This document shows, in pieces, positions 1-10,948 of a stretch of 64,000 bases of DNA. The position numbers were made by a program, and so were the translations under genes. The notes beneath the pieces are model-generated. The model did not search any database. It was not told where the DNA came from and saw nothing but the letters and a program-made list of their open reading frames with translations. Origin of the DNA: Candidatus Angelobacter sp. Gp1-AA117 (GTDB lineage Bacteria; Acidobacteriota; Terriglobia; Terriglobales; Acidobacteriaceae); contig QHVI01000039.1 of NCBI GenBank assembly GCA_003223515.1, forward strand, positions 1-64,000. Reading direction: 5' to 3'. The stretch's first letter is position 1; each line of letters opens with the position of its first letter.

Positions 1-132
1 CACGCCCGCCGCCCCTCTTGCTTGGACTTAATCACCTTGCTTAGAAAAGAGATGGTGGAACACCCGGAACTCCTTCGTCCGCTGGGCATTGAGCTTACAG
101 ATCGCTCCCTAGCCGCTGCCGCAGCGGCCTAA
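1..132 (+). CDS. C-terminal fragment of an unidentified protein
   Basis: An open frame enters from the left edge and ends at TAA 130-132, giving 43 residues. The tail contains PELLRPLGIELTDRSL followed by six alanines. The composition looks like a real protein C-terminus, and two hairpins follow the stop at once. I do not recognise the family. It is plus-stranded and convergent with the arginase gene. The call depends on sequence to the left of the window. Confidence 0.4.
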   Translation, partial: HARRPSCLDLITLLRKEMVEHPELLRPLGIELTDRSLAAAAAA

Positions 133-150
133 AAATGTAGAAACTCCAGA

Positions 151-195
151 CCCACAGCTTGCGCTGTGGGCAAGAATAACGCCAGCTTCGCTGGC
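151..195. repeat. Pair of adjacent short hairpins between convergent genes
   Basis: Positions 151-170 form an 8-bp perfect stem with a 4-nt loop (cccacagc/gctgtggg). Positions 181-195 form a 6-bp stem with a 3-nt loop (gccagc/gctggc). They lie between the end of the left-edge gene and the end of the arginase gene. They could act as a bidirectional terminator or be a small dispersed palindromic repeat. No strong T run follows, so a classical terminator is not shown. Confidence 0.5.
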
Positions 196-248
196 TGGGG
201 TAATACCGAACTCTTTTCTCTCTACAGCATTCAGGTTGTCCCCACGCT

Positions 249-1232
249 CTATAGAATCTTCTTTCCGAAAGCTGACAAGGCCAGTTCGACAGCCAGGTCG
301 GCGGTGCGGTTGTGCTCGTCGATGACGGGATTAACCTCGACAATTTCGAAGCTGGCCATGCGCCCGTGGTCGGCAATGATCTCCATGGCGAGGTGGGCTT
401 CGCGGTAGCTGGCGCCGCCGCGCACCGGTGTTCCCACGCCGGGAGCATCTTCAGGATCGATCCAATCCATATCCAGCGAGACGTGGTAGCCGGCGGTGCC
501 GCGTCCGGCGATGCGCAATGCTTCTTCAATCACCTGGCGCATGCCGCGCTCGTCGATGTCGCGCATGGTATAGAACTCAATGCCGGTGTGCCGGATGTTG
601 TCGCGCTCGCGCGCATCGACATCACGCACGCCTACCAGTACGCAGTTTTCCGCATGCACCTTGGGAGAGAAGTTGTAGATATTGGCGAGTTCCGCCGGAC
701 CGAGTCCCATGATGGCCGCCAGAGGCATGCCGTGCACGTTGCCGCTGGGTGAAGTTTCCGGCGTATTGATGTCGGCATGAGCGTCGATCCAGATCAGCCC
801 AACCTTCTGGTTCTGGCGGCGGTAGAACTCGGCTACACCGGCCACCGTGCCTGCGGCTACGGAGTGATCTCCACCCAGCACCAGGGGAAACTTGCCTGCT
901 TCCAGCGTCTTAAGAACCGTATCGGCATGCTTGGTGCAGGTGGCGGTGATCTCTTTGAGATATTTCGCGTGCGGGTCGCCTTCCTTCTTCTGCTCGGCGA
1001 TGGCAACAGGAATATTGCCGCCATCTTCCACCACGTGCCCAAGAGCTTCCAGGCGGGCCTCGAGTCCGGCAACCCGGACAGCAGAGGGCCCCATATCTAC
1101 ACCACGGCGGGACTGGCCAAGATCGAGCGGCACGCCCAAAATCCTGATCTTCTTGGGGACAATGTTTTCAGCAACTACAGGTTTATTGGCGCTGTCAGAT
1201 TTGGTTGGCGTAGCTGTCAGTTCCGGACTCAT
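249..1232 (-). CDS. rocF: Arginase
   Basis: Ureohydrolase-superfamily enzyme of 327 residues, predicted to hydrolyse L-arginine to ornithine and urea with a binuclear Mn2+ centre. Metal-binding signatures are visible in order: GGDHSVAAGT, DAHADINTP and SLDMDWIDP, followed by the substrate-side segment GVGTPVRGG. The ending EVNPVIDEHNRTA is typical of arginases rather than agmatinases. About 35 residues before KIRILGVPLDLGQ form a variable, proline- and threonine-rich leader, so the true start could be slightly downstream. It lies 12 bp after asnS on the same strand and is probably cotranscribed with it. Agmatinase is the main alternative and is less likely. Confidence 0.9.
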   Translation of the reverse strand: MSPELTATPTKSDSANKPVVAENIVPKKIRILGVPLDLGQSRRGVDMGPSAVRVAGLEARLEALGHVVEDGGNIPVAIAEQKKEGDPHAKYLKEITATCTKHADTVLKTLEAGKFPLVLGGDHSVAAGTVAGVAEFYRRQNQKVGLIWIDAHADINTPETSPSGNVHGMPLAAIMGLGPAELANIYNFSPKVHAENCVLVGVRDVDARERDNIRHTGIEFYTMRDIDERGMRQVIEEALRIAGRGTAGYHVSLDMDWIDPEDAPGVGTPVRGGASYREAHLAMEIIADHGRMASFEIVEVNPVIDEHNRTADLAVELALSAFGKKIL

Positions 1233-1244
1233 AAGCTCTCAATC

Positions 1245-2588
1245 TCAGGGATAAATGCGGGTCAGCGTTCGCGCGAAAGGAATGGTTTCGCGCACATGTT
1301 CAAGGCCGCAGATCCAGGCCACAGCCCGCTCAATGCCCATGCCGAAACCCGCGTGCGGCACTCCGCCGTACTTGCGCAGGTCCAGGTACCACTTGAATGC
1401 CTCCTCCGGCAAGCCGTGTTCGCGGATGCGCTGCAGCAGCAGGTCGTAATCGCCGATACGCTGCGAGCCGCCGATGATCTCTCCATAACCTTCGGGCGCC
1501 AGCACGTCCACGCACAGGGCCAGCTCCGGATTCCCGGGATCGGGCTCCATATAAAACGCCTTCACCTTCGCCGGATAGCGATGCACCATCACCGGTCTGT
1601 CAAACTGTGACGAAAGGTAAGTCTCATCGGGAGAACCGAGGTCGCCGCCCCATTCGAAACGGGTCTCAAGCTGGCCTTTCTGGTGGCCTTCCTGCAGACG
1701 CTTCACAGCCTCATCGTAGGTGATGCGCGGAAATGGAGCCTTGATGTTTTCCAGTTTGGTTACATCGCGATCCACGGCTTTGAGATCGTCGCGGCGGTTC
1801 GCCACCACCGACTGCACGATGTGGCTGATGAAGTTTTCCGCCAGCTCCATGATGTCGTCAAGCTGCGCATAGGCAACTTCCGGCTCCACCATCCAGAACT
1901 CCGTCAGGTGCCGGCGGGTCTTGGATTTCTCAGCGCGAAACGTGGGGCCGAAGGAATAGACCTTGCCCAGCGCCATCGCTGTAGCTTCAATATAAAGCTG
2001 GCCGGACTGGGTGAGATACGCCTGCTCTTCGAAGTAATTCACCGGGAATAAGGTGCTGGTGCCTTCGCAGGCGGCAGGAGTCAATATCGGTGGATCGGTG
2101 AGCACGAATCCGCGCTCATCAAAAAAATTGCGGGCGGCGCGGATGATTTCATGGCGAATACGCAGAATGGCAGTCTGGCGCGGCGTGCGCACCCACAGAT
2201 GCCGGTGCTCCATCAGGAAATCAGGGCCGTGTTCTTTCAGTGAAATCGGGAATGGGTCATCCACCGGGACTTTCTCCACCACGCGCACGTCACTCACATC
2301 GAGTTCATAGCCGCCGGGAGCGCGCTTATCTGCACGAACTTTGCCGGTAACCACCACACTGGATTCGAGCGTGAGGTTCTTTATGGTCTCGAACGTTTCC
2401 GGCGTGACCTGGCTTTTGGGAACCACGCCCTGAATCACGCCTGTGCCATCGCGGAAGATGGGAAAGAGGAGCTTGCCGCTCTCACGCAGGTTATAGAGCC
2501 AGCCGCGGATGATGACGGTTTGACCATCATGCTGGCCGATTTTGGCAATCGTACCGATGGGTGGTTGGGTTGTGGTTGTCGTTTCCAT
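1245..2588 (-). CDS. asnS: Asparaginyl-tRNA synthetase
   Basis: Class II aminoacyl-tRNA synthetase of 447 residues that charges tRNA-Asn with asparagine. An N-terminal OB-fold anticodon-binding domain (roughly residues 15-110, with [11 protein letters not shown]) precedes the catalytic domain. The catalytic domain has motif 2 around [19 protein letters not shown] and motif 3 near the C-terminus ([21 protein letters not shown]). The ending [12 protein letters not shown] is characteristic of AsnS. The length is normal for the family. gatB is also present at 17191-18669, so whether a transamidation route operates alongside depends on gatA and gatC, which are not in the window. The start follows a repeat-rich 72-bp gap. 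Confidence 0.95.
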   Translation of the reverse strand: METTTTTQPPIGTIAKIGQHDGQTVIIRGWLYNLRESGKLLFPIFRDGTGVIQGVVPKSQVTPETFETIKNLTLESSVVVTGKVRADKRAPGGYELDVSDVRVVEKVPVDDPFPISLKEHGPDFLMEHRHLWVRTPRQTAILRIRHEIIRAARNFFDERGFVLTDPPILTPAACEGTSTLFPVNYFEEQAYLTQSGQLYIEATAMALGKVYSFGPTFRAEKSKTRRHLTEFWMVEPEVAYAQLDDIMELAENFISHIVQSVVANRRDDLKAVDRDVTKLENIKAPFPRITYDEAVKRLQEGHQKGQLETRFEWGGDLGSPDETYLSSQFDRPVMVHRYPAKVKAFYMEPDPGNPELALCVDVLAPEGYGEIIGGSQRIGDYDLLLQRIREHGLPEEAFKWYLDLRKYGGVPHAGFGMGIERAVAWICGLEHVRETIPFARTLTRIYP

Positions 2589-2690
2589 TGAATTCCTGAT
2601 AGTTTTTCCACCGCAAAGAACGCTAAGGACGCAAAGGCAGCCAAAGCTAGCTGCTAACTGCTAGTTGCCAACTCCTAGCTGCTGGTACGT
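2589..2690. repeat. Degenerate period-9 and period-7 tandem repeats
   Basis: At about 2612-2640 a 9-nt period is visible (gcaaagaac, gctaaggac, gcaaaggca). From about 2650 to 2685 a 7-nt period is visible (ctagctg, ctaactg, ctagttg, ccaactc, ctagctg). The second tract overlaps the last codons of the sugar isomerase-like gene on the minus strand. Related 7-nt units recur at 43667-43687. Confidence 0.6.
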
Positions 2691-3488
2691 TTGCGTCATC
2701 TTCGCCGATACGTCCGCGCCTTCTACGCCTTCAATCTCCAGCAACACCGCGGGAACGTGCGGGGCGGCGTGCAATGATTCCATCGTCTGTGGCCAGTCGA
2801 TGTTGCCTTCACTTGGCCACAGATGCGCGTCGCGCTCACGATGGTTGTCATGCACGTGGGTGGAGCGGATGCGGCTTTCCAGCACTCCAAATGCCTGGTG
2901 CACGGAGCTCATGATATGTGCATGGCCGGTATCAAAACAGACACCCAGATCTTCATAGTGCAGCGCCTTGATCAGTTCCATGAGCCGCTCCGGTGTTGCC
3001 AGATCGTTGCGGATGTTTTCCACCAGCAATGAAACACCCAGCGGACGGGCAAAGGCGCGCAGATGCTCAATCGAACTGAGAGCGGCCTCAAACTTGTGCG
3101 GTTCAAACGCTTCGTCATTCTTGCCAAGATGCTGAATCAGGAAGCGAAACGGCAGGGTCTCGGCCACTTCCAGCGCGCGCTTGATCTCGTCCATGGCCTC
3201 AATGCGGCGGCGCTTGTCTGGATCGACAATGTTCAACTGAGATTCCATGGCACGCGCCCGGTCAAAATCGTTGGTCATGTACAGGGGCGAGTGCATGGAA
3301 TGAAACTCCACGCCATTGGCTTTGAACCAGTTGCCGACTTCGCGGATGTGGGCCTTGTCGCTGTAATCGAAGTGCCCGCGCGCGGCAAATATCTCAATAG
3401 CCTGCGCGCCGCCACGGGCCATGGTGTCCAGCAGGCCGGGGTGCAGGCGCTGCTTGATAAAGACGTAGCTTGACATTGCGCGCAGCAT
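2661..3488 (-). CDS. Sugar phosphate isomerase/epimerase-like TIM-barrel protein
   Basis: 275-residue protein of the xylose-isomerase-like TIM-barrel (AP-endonuclease 2) superfamily. Visible signatures include GVEFHSMHSPLY, LLVENIRND, GVCFDTGHAHI, STHVHDNHRERDAHL and AVLLEIEG, whose Glu, Asp and His residues form the usual divalent-metal site. The substrate cannot be told from sequence. The start codon shares one base with the ggt stop (TGATG), which indicates translational coupling with ggt. A second Met four residues in (3476) is the alternative start. Confidence 0.8.
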   Translation of the reverse strand: MLRAMSSYVFIKQRLHPGLLDTMARGGAQAIEIFAARGHFDYSDKAHIREVGNWFKANGVEFHSMHSPLYMTNDFDRARAMESQLNIVDPDKRRRIEAMDEIKRALEVAETLPFRFLIQHLGKNDEAFEPHKFEAALSSIEHLRAFARPLGVSLLVENIRNDLATPERLMELIKALHYEDLGVCFDTGHAHIMSSVHQAFGVLESRIRSTHVHDNHRERDAHLWPSEGNIDWPQTMESLHAAPHVPAVLLEIEGVEGADVSAKMTQTYQQLGVGN

Positions 3489-5227
3489 CAGTAGCCTACC
3501 GCCTTCCCGCCGCTGCGGCCGTCTGGCGCGCCCAGCCGCTCATTGGTTTTTGGATCAATGGCAATGCACTCACCGTCACTCCAGTAACTCTGCGCATTTA
3601 TTTTATGACCGCGTGCTTCCAGCAGTTTGATGGTATCCGGGGAAACGCCGACTTTCTCGATGTAAAGCTCGTCCGGCTCCCACTGATGATGGAAGCGCGG
3701 GGCGTTCACGGCCTGCTGAATATCGAGGCCATAATCCACCACTCCCATGAGGATGTTGGCCACGGTGCTGATGATGCGCGGCCCACCGGGAGAGCCCAGC
3801 ACCAGGAACAGCTTGCTGTCTTTTAGCACGATAGTGGGAGCCATGGCGCTCAGGGGACGCTTGCCCGGAGCAATGGCATTGGCTTCGCTTTGAATCAGTC
3901 CGTAGCCGTTGGGCACGCCGGGCTTGGAGGTGAAATCGTCCATCTCGTCATTGAGCAGGAAGCCGAGTTTGCCCGCAGTCACGCGTGAGCCGAAGCCATC
4001 ATTCAAGGTGGTAGTCACCGCCACCGCGTTGCCCTGCTCATCTACCACGGAATAATGCGTGGTGTTCTCCGGCTCCGGTCCGCTGTAAGGAGCATGCAGA
4101 GCTGCCTGCCGGTCCAACTGGCCGAATCCCGATGGCCGGCGCAGCTCTTTACTGGCGCTGGAGCGCATCATGTCCAGCGACGAGCGCCAGGCATCCGCAT
4201 ATTTTTTGTCAATCAACTGCGGCACGGGAAGCTGGCTGAAATCCGGGTCCCCCAGGAATTCGGCGCGGTCATAAAAGGCGCGGCGAAAAGCTTCTACGGT
4301 GAGGTGAATGGAATCGGCAGAGCGGTTGCCCAATCGACCCAGGTTGTAGCCTTCCAGGATATTCAACGTCTCCAGCAGGGTAACGCCGCCTGAGCTCGGT
4401 GGGGGGGCGCTGATAATCTCATAGCCGCGATAGGTGCCGCGTACCGGCTGGCGCTCCTTGACTTCATAGGCTGCCATATCTTCGGCAGTGATGAGGCCGC
4501 CATCGCGTTTCATCTCGGCCTCCAGCTCTTTGGCCATGGTGCCTTTGTAGAAATCGTCAGGATTGGCGGCAATGCGCTCCAGGGTGCGCGCGAGTTCGGG
4601 CTGGCGGAAGATCTCCCCGGGCTGGTAGAACTTTCCGTTGCGCTGGAAGATGCGGTGTGAGTCGGGGAATTTATCCAGGTACTTGTCGCGCTGCATGGAC
4701 TGCGCTTCTTCGTAGGTCAGCACCACGCCTTCACGCGCCAGCCGGATGGCCGGAGCTATGACCACGCTAAGCGGCAGCTTGCCCCAGTGCTTCTGCGCGT
4801 AGACCATTCCCGCCACTGATCCGGGAACACCGATTGCCTTGTAGCCGACGAGGCTGGCGTTGGGGATCACCTCGCCCTTTTCGTCCAGGTACATGTCACG
4901 TGCGCCTGCTTTGGGGGCTTTCTCGCGGTAGTCGAGAAAATGGACATCGCCGTTGGCCATGCGCAGCATCATGAATCCGCCGCCGCCAATATTACCGGCA
5001 GCAGGATGCACCACCGCCAATGCGAAGCCCGTGGCTACGGCGGCATCTACGGCATTGCCGCCCCGGCGCAGGATGGCAATCCCGGTCTTGGACGCTTCAC
5101 CGTGTACGCTCACCACCATGCCATGCTGAGCGTGAACCGGACGCAGACCATCTGCCCAGGCCGGCTGCAGAGCCAGCATACACAGCACAACTAGATGAGA
5201 AATCAGATATTTGCGCAGAACTCTCAT
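3488..5227 (-). CDS. ggt: Gamma-glutamyltranspeptidase precursor
   Basis: 579-residue periplasmic or secreted Ntn-hydrolase that cleaves glutathione and other gamma-glutamyl compounds. A signal peptide occupies about the first 25 residues, ending PAWA. The family start GMVVSVHGEASKTGIAILRRGGNAVDAA follows. The autoprocessing site and catalytic Thr lie in TTHYSVVDEQGNAVAVTTT, and GSPGGPRII is the conserved small-subunit segment. The length and the order of large and small subunit match the family. It is the first gene of a minus-strand run, with the sugar isomerase-like gene coupled to its stop. It probably serves in glutathione or amino-acid salvage outside the inner membrane. Confidence 0.95.
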   Translation of the reverse strand: MRVLRKYLISHLVVLCMLALQPAWADGLRPVHAQHGMVVSVHGEASKTGIAILRRGGNAVDAAVATGFALAVVHPAAGNIGGGGFMMLRMANGDVHFLDYREKAPKAGARDMYLDEKGEVIPNASLVGYKAIGVPGSVAGMVYAQKHWGKLPLSVVIAPAIRLAREGVVLTYEEAQSMQRDKYLDKFPDSHRIFQRNGKFYQPGEIFRQPELARTLERIAANPDDFYKGTMAKELEAEMKRDGGLITAEDMAAYEVKERQPVRGTYRGYEIISAPPPSSGGVTLLETLNILEGYNLGRLGNRSADSIHLTVEAFRRAFYDRAEFLGDPDFSQLPVPQLIDKKYADAWRSSLDMMRSSASKELRRPSGFGQLDRQAALHAPYSGPEPENTTHYSVVDEQGNAVAVTTTLNDGFGSRVTAGKLGFLLNDEMDDFTSKPGVPNGYGLIQSEANAIAPGKRPLSAMAPTIVLKDSKLFLVLGSPGGPRIISTVANILMGVVDYGLDIQQAVNAPRFHHQWEPDELYIEKVGVSPDTIKLLEARGHKINAQSYWSDGECIAIDPKTNERLGAPDGRSGGKAVGY

Positions 5228-5640
5228 GTGTCCTTAAATCCGGAAAGCCGGTGTTCCGCTGCTGGAAGGTGGACAGAATGACCGCAGCTATTGAGGCTAG
5301 CTTACCCGCTAAGTGGCAGTCAAATCATTGCCACAATTTGCCATGATTTCCAATTGCCATCCTTGAATACAGAGGGTCGTTCACTGTGCTATTCGGCAAA
5401 CATAAACACGCCTCATACGAGCTTCACATGCCAGGGCAGAATCAGCTTTTACAAACAAAATACCTCGTTCAGGCAACTCGCTGAATCCACCGCTCAGCGC
5501 CTCTAGGGTGTTTATAAAAGTTACAACATAGCCTGTGGAATATCCTCCTAACTGATTGATTCTTAAAAAGAGAGAGTGGCACGCCAGTTGCTCTTCACCT
5601 AGGAATCCTGCCCACGGTGGCAAAGAAGGAGGGCTCAATA
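5228..5640. other. Intergenic region without a convincing gene
   Basis: About 410 bases between the divergent ggt gene and a small plus-strand gene. The DNA is more AT-rich than its surroundings. No open frame here has a convincing start or recognisable product, and I see no clear hairpin terminator. Promoters for both flanking genes must lie here, but I could not assign them. Confidence 0.4.
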
Positions 5641-5889
5641 GTGGGTAGTCAAAAACTGCAAAAGTCTCAGAAAGTCCGCCTTTTTCCCACCACGCAATCA
5701 CATCGTACGGGCGAGTCTGCTCCGGTTTCCGGAGTGTACTGGGTGGAGCACAGCAAGCATATTGCCCGTCGCGAGGTATACGTCCATCAGGGAATTCATT
5801 TTCCAGCTTGTCCCCGTTGCGGCGAGGCGCTGGAGTTCCGGCTGGTCGAACAGGTCGCTCCCATTTCAGAAGATCCAGACTTTAGCTAA
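5641..5889 (+). CDS. Small zinc-ribbon-like protein, paralogue of 56491-56751
   Basis: 82-residue protein with the pattern P-x-S-G-x-Y-x-V-x-H-x-x-H followed by HFPACPRCGEALEFRL and a final DPDF. The CPRC knuckle and the conserved histidines could bind one zinc. GTG 5641 is preferred because AAGGAGGG (5626-5633) sits seven bases upstream. A GTG at 5617 is in frame but lies before this site. The protein at 56491-56751 has the same spacing of GxY, H, FPxCxxC and FxL, so the two are paralogues. Function unknown; a regulatory or metal-binding role is a guess. Confidence 0.6.
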   Translation: MGSQKLQKSQKVRLFPTTQSHRTGESAPVSGVYWVEHSKHIARREVYVHQGIHFPACPRCGEALEFRLVEQVAPISEDPDFS

Positions 5890-6054
5890 GAGCAACTCAG
5901 CCACGCGATACATGACTGAAACTTCGCGGGGCCGGCCCGCTAGCCCCATCCCTTTGGTGCGCATTCGGGCTGCAACATTTCCAGTGTCGCTCAATCTATA
6001 CTCAGCAGTTCCAATCTCGGGCCCTTGCTTCGCTCGATCAAGAAGGAGTACCGG

Positions 6055-6732
6055 ATGTCTCAGACCAAACGAATTGTTGTGCTGCTTGGAATCCTGTTGC
6101 CATGTTTTGCCTTTGGGCAGAAAAATGAAATAAGCCTTTCGGCGGGAGCGGCTTTCGCTAGCGATCAGACTGCGGCCAGTGGCGATCCATCTGCGTGCAG
6201 CATCGCTGTGCCTCATTGCGTTTTTCACTTACTCACGTCCTCGCCCAAGCAACTGGGAATTGAAGGAACAGTTGCCCATCGGGTATTCGGAACAGATGTG
6301 GCATCCATTTATCTTGAACTGCCGGTGATGGCTGTGCCCAATCGCAAGGTGAACGCCAAGAGCACTGACGTGTTTGCATTCGTGGATGGGACCTTGAATG
6401 GATCGGCGGTGTTCTTCACGCCCGGCTTGAAACTGAAGGTTCTCGCTTCACAGCCAATTGCGCCATGGGTCAGCGTGGGAGTCGGACTGGCCCATGTCAG
6501 CGTGAACAACGGGGCGACCGTTACAGTAACCAGCGACAGCTCCCGTAGTTCCGCGGCCCTGCAGGTGGGTGGCGGGCTGGATTTCAAAACTCCCATTCCT
6601 CTTCTGGGCTTCAGAGCCGAGTTCCGCGATTTCTGGGCGGGCTCGCCGATTACCACCCGCCAGTTTTTCGCGGTGGATAAGGAGCGGCAGCACAATTTTT
6701 TTGCCGCCATAGGCGTTGTGCTCAAGTTTTAA
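6055..6732 (+). CDS. Predicted outer-membrane beta-barrel protein
   Basis: 225-residue protein with a signal peptide (MSQTKRIVVLLGILLPCFAFG) followed by alternating hydrophobic/polar strands rich in Gly, Val and aromatics. It ends in phenylalanine after AAIGVVLKF, as many OmpA/OmpW-like barrels do. The start at 6055 is supported by AAGGAG at 6043-6048. No enzyme motif is seen. An outer-membrane or opacity-type barrel is inferred from composition only. Confidence 0.65.
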   Translation: MSQTKRIVVLLGILLPCFAFGQKNEISLSAGAAFASDQTAASGDPSACSIAVPHCVFHLLTSSPKQLGIEGTVAHRVFGTDVASIYLELPVMAVPNRKVNAKSTDVFAFVDGTLNGSAVFFTPGLKLKVLASQPIAPWVSVGVGLAHVSVNNGATVTVTSDSSRSSAALQVGGGLDFKTPIPLLGFRAEFRDFWAGSPITTRQFFAVDKERQHNFFAAIGVVLKF

Positions 6733-6812
6733 ACCGCCAATGCCAACTGATGGACCTGAAAATCAGCGCACTCAGCGTTCATCAGCGGCAAAAATCTCAT
6801 GCGTCCTGGAAT

Positions 6813-7757
6813 TTAAATATCGGGCATGAGTAGCTTGAATGTCCTGGGTGCGATGCTTACCTCTACCGGCAGCGTTCCCAGCAGTTCGCCGTCAACTTCT
6901 GAGTGGATGGCATTGGGATCTTTTCCCGGCAATGGCGTGCAGCGGAACCAGGTAGAGTACGCCAGCTCCACCAGCGGGACACGCCAGTTCATTCCGGTAG
7001 CGACGCTGGCGAAATAATTCAGGAAGTGGCGCACCTTGTCAGTCTGGAACATCATGAGACGGTAGTCATTGCGCCTGAGCGCTGAACCCAGGCGCACCCG
7101 CTGGAGCACGCCGGGAAACTTGCCCGCCCGTATGGCCATGATCGAAGCCACTCCGGCGGTATGCAGGCCGCCCTGATCGTCGCGCCACTCCACCTGGAAC
7201 ATGTGGAAGCGTCCGCGCATAGCCATGCGGAACATCTCCAGGAAGTAGGCATATATACCATAGCGTCCTTTGGCTTCTATGGCAGTGCGGTACATCAATT
7301 CAGCGTCGGAACCGATTCCGGCGGCCACAATGAAATAGCGCGGCTGCGGCCCTTCTTTGGTCTGGCACACCAGCATTCCCGGATTGAGCTCGCAGGGTTT
7401 GTATTGCAAGAGCCGCTGGGCCGCCATCTCGGGATTTCTTGGCAGCAGCAGATCGGTGGCCAGCAGATTACCGCTGCCCAACGGAACCACGCCCAGGCTG
7501 GCGCTGGCGTTGCACTGCATCAGACCGTTCAAGACTTCATTGGCTGTACCGTCCCCACCGCAGGCCACAATGGTGTCAAAACCGGCAGCGACGGCTTCCT
7601 GGGTCTGGATAATGGCGCTGCCCGCGTGAGTAGTGCCACAGGTTTCTACCTGGATTCCGGCGGACTGGAAGATGGCTGTAACGCGGGCCATGATGGCGGC
7701 GCGCTTCTCGCGGCGCCGCCCCGAGGACGGATTGAAAATGAGGATTGCCCGGTGCAA
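6813..7757 (-). CDS. Diacylglycerol/sphingosine kinase family lipid kinase
   Basis: 314-residue cytoplasmic protein of the DAGK/YegS/LCB5 catalytic family. The N-terminus reads AILIFNPSSGRRR. The nucleotide-binding signature CGGDGTANEVLNGL lies near residue 65, and GVVPLGSGNLLATDL follows. These are the diagnostic motifs for kinases that phosphorylate diacylglycerol, ceramide-like lipids or phosphatidylglycerol. The C-terminal beta-sandwich domain is present (VDGELLGTLPVEVSIAP). The substrate cannot be chosen from sequence. It stands alone on the minus strand, convergent with the barrel-protein gene. Confidence 0.85.
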   Translation of the reverse strand: MHRAILIFNPSSGRRREKRAAIMARVTAIFQSAGIQVETCGTTHAGSAIIQTQEAVAAGFDTIVACGGDGTANEVLNGLMQCNASASLGVVPLGSGNLLATDLLLPRNPEMAAQRLLQYKPCELNPGMLVCQTKEGPQPRYFIVAAGIGSDAELMYRTAIEAKGRYGIYAYFLEMFRMAMRGRFHMFQVEWRDDQGGLHTAGVASIMAIRAGKFPGVLQRVRLGSALRRNDYRLMMFQTDKVRHFLNYFASVATGMNWRVPLVELAYSTWFRCTPLPGKDPNAIHSEVDGELLGTLPVEVSIAPRTFKLLMPDI

Positions 7758-7896
7758 GACCTCTCATTTGTAATTTGTAATTGCTGATTTGAAAAGCAAA
7801 AACCAAAACCTTACCGCAGATTACGCTGATTGGACTGATAAACGCCGATTGCTGGATCGATGTTTAACAATTGTGCAGGGTAGCTGCGGTGCCACC

Positions 7897-7973
7897 GGCG
7901 CTAAAGCGCCGCTTCATTCCTTGTGCATCTACGTGGGCTTGAAAGCCCACGTCCCCGGACTGAAAGTCCGGGG
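7897..7973. repeat. Cluster of three palindromes (REP-like)
   Basis: Three successive inverted repeats: 7897-7910 (ggcgct/agcgcc, 2-nt loop), 7931-7952 (10-bp arms acgtgggctt/aagcccacgt, 2-nt loop) and 7953-7973 (9-bp arms ccccggact/agtccgggg, 3-nt loop). The last two are contiguous. All have very short purine-rich loops. The arrangement resembles repetitive extragenic palindromes. No T run follows, so termination is not the obvious role. Confidence 0.65.
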
Positions 7974-8005
7974 CTTCCACCAATGTGCCTTACAGCATTT
8001 CTTAA

Positions 8006-10080
<2,075 letters not shown>

Positions 10081-10081
<1 letters not shown>

Positions 10082-10112
10082 TTTTACCCATTTACCCATT
10101 TCTCTTCCCATG
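10081..10112. repeat. TTACCCA-type tandem repeat at the ligA 3' end
   Basis: Short tract of period-8 units (acccattt twice) directly after the ligA stop. It belongs to the same family as the tract just before ligA, so the gene is bracketed by it. It lies between convergent genes and has no obvious coding role. Confidence 0.45.
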
Positions 10113-10135
10113 CGTTGGCGCATCCTTCGCGGTCC

Positions 10136-10948
10136 TCACTTTTTCTCGATCCTCTGTAACCTGAACGTAATGGTTCCCCAGAACATCTTGCCTTTCATCT
10201 GCACAGGGATACGGTTGGCGTCGTCGGAGTACCAGACCCAGATTCTGCCTTTGTTTTTCAGCAGGCTTTGCTGGGCTTCCGGCTGCACGCGGATGGCGTT
10301 GAATGTTCCGGCCGGCGTCTTCACCTGCTCTTTGGCTTCTACATGCAGATCGACAGTCTCCGTTTTTCCGCCGTCATTCAGTGGAAACGAATAGGTTTTG
10401 CCGACCTGCAGCGGCAGCGCTCCTGCGTAATAAATCGCGGAGATCACATCGGTGACACAACCGGGGATGTCATTTTCAGCGTGCTTGCTGTCATTCTTCT
10501 TGAGGTTCTTCTGGTCGAGCACGGCCTTGCCGCGCTGGTAGTCGAACTTTATGTCGGCGTTTACGCGGCGCAGGCCTTCTTCGATCCTTTTGCTGAGCGC
10601 GCGTGAGCAGGAATCAGTCGGATTGAAGTAGGAGTCGAAACGGTCGTGAACGTGGTAGAGCAGGGCGACCGCGCCTGAAGCATCGGCCAGCCCGACGACG
10701 TGCTGCTCCTGTCCGGACTGCTCGATATGCAACGTAGCGATACCGGCGTTAAAGACACGCCATTCCGCGCCGTAAACCCATGTCTGTCCGACAGGAAAAT
10801 GGTAATTAGGATCGGGCTTGGGCAGCGGAGGAAATGTTGCCGGAGCCTGTGCGGCCGCAGAGGAAGACGGTGCGGCTGTCCGGGCCTGGAAAGCACCGTT
10901 CGGCAGAAGCAATAAGAATGAAAGCAATACGACAGGGAGTCTGATCAA
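10136..10948 (-). CDS. DUF3108 domain-containing secreted protein
   Basis: 270-residue protein with an N-terminal signal sequence (MIRLPVVLLSFLLLLPNGAF) and a Ser/Ala/Pro-rich linker. The mature domain has features I associate with DUF3108: NYHFPVGQTWVYGAEWRVFNAG near the start, FDSYFNPTDSCS, then [23 protein letters not shown]. This family lies in the cell envelope and its biochemical role is not established. Its start overlaps the stop of the methyltransferase-like gene by 4 bp (ATGA), so it is the last gene of the lipopolysaccharide operon. A role in envelope assembly is inferred from context. Confidence 0.75.
   Translation of the reverse strand: MIRLPVVLLSFLLLLPNGAFQARTAAPSSSAAAQAPATFPPLPKPDPNYHFPVGQTWVYGAEWRVFNAGIATLHIEQSGQEQHVVGLADASGAVALLYHVHDRFDSYFNPTDSCSRALSKRIEEGLRRVNADIKFDYQRGKAVLDQKNLKKNDSKHAENDIPGCVTDVISAIYYAGALPLQVGKTYSFPLNDGGKTETVDLHVEAKEQVKTPAGTFNAIRVQPEAQQSLLKNKGRIWVWYSDDANRIPVQMKGKMFWGTITFRLQRIEKK

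Noticed and set aside
151-195. Classical rho-independent terminator after the left-edge gene
   Set aside because: The hairpins are good but no T run follows either one, so they are listed as repeats only.
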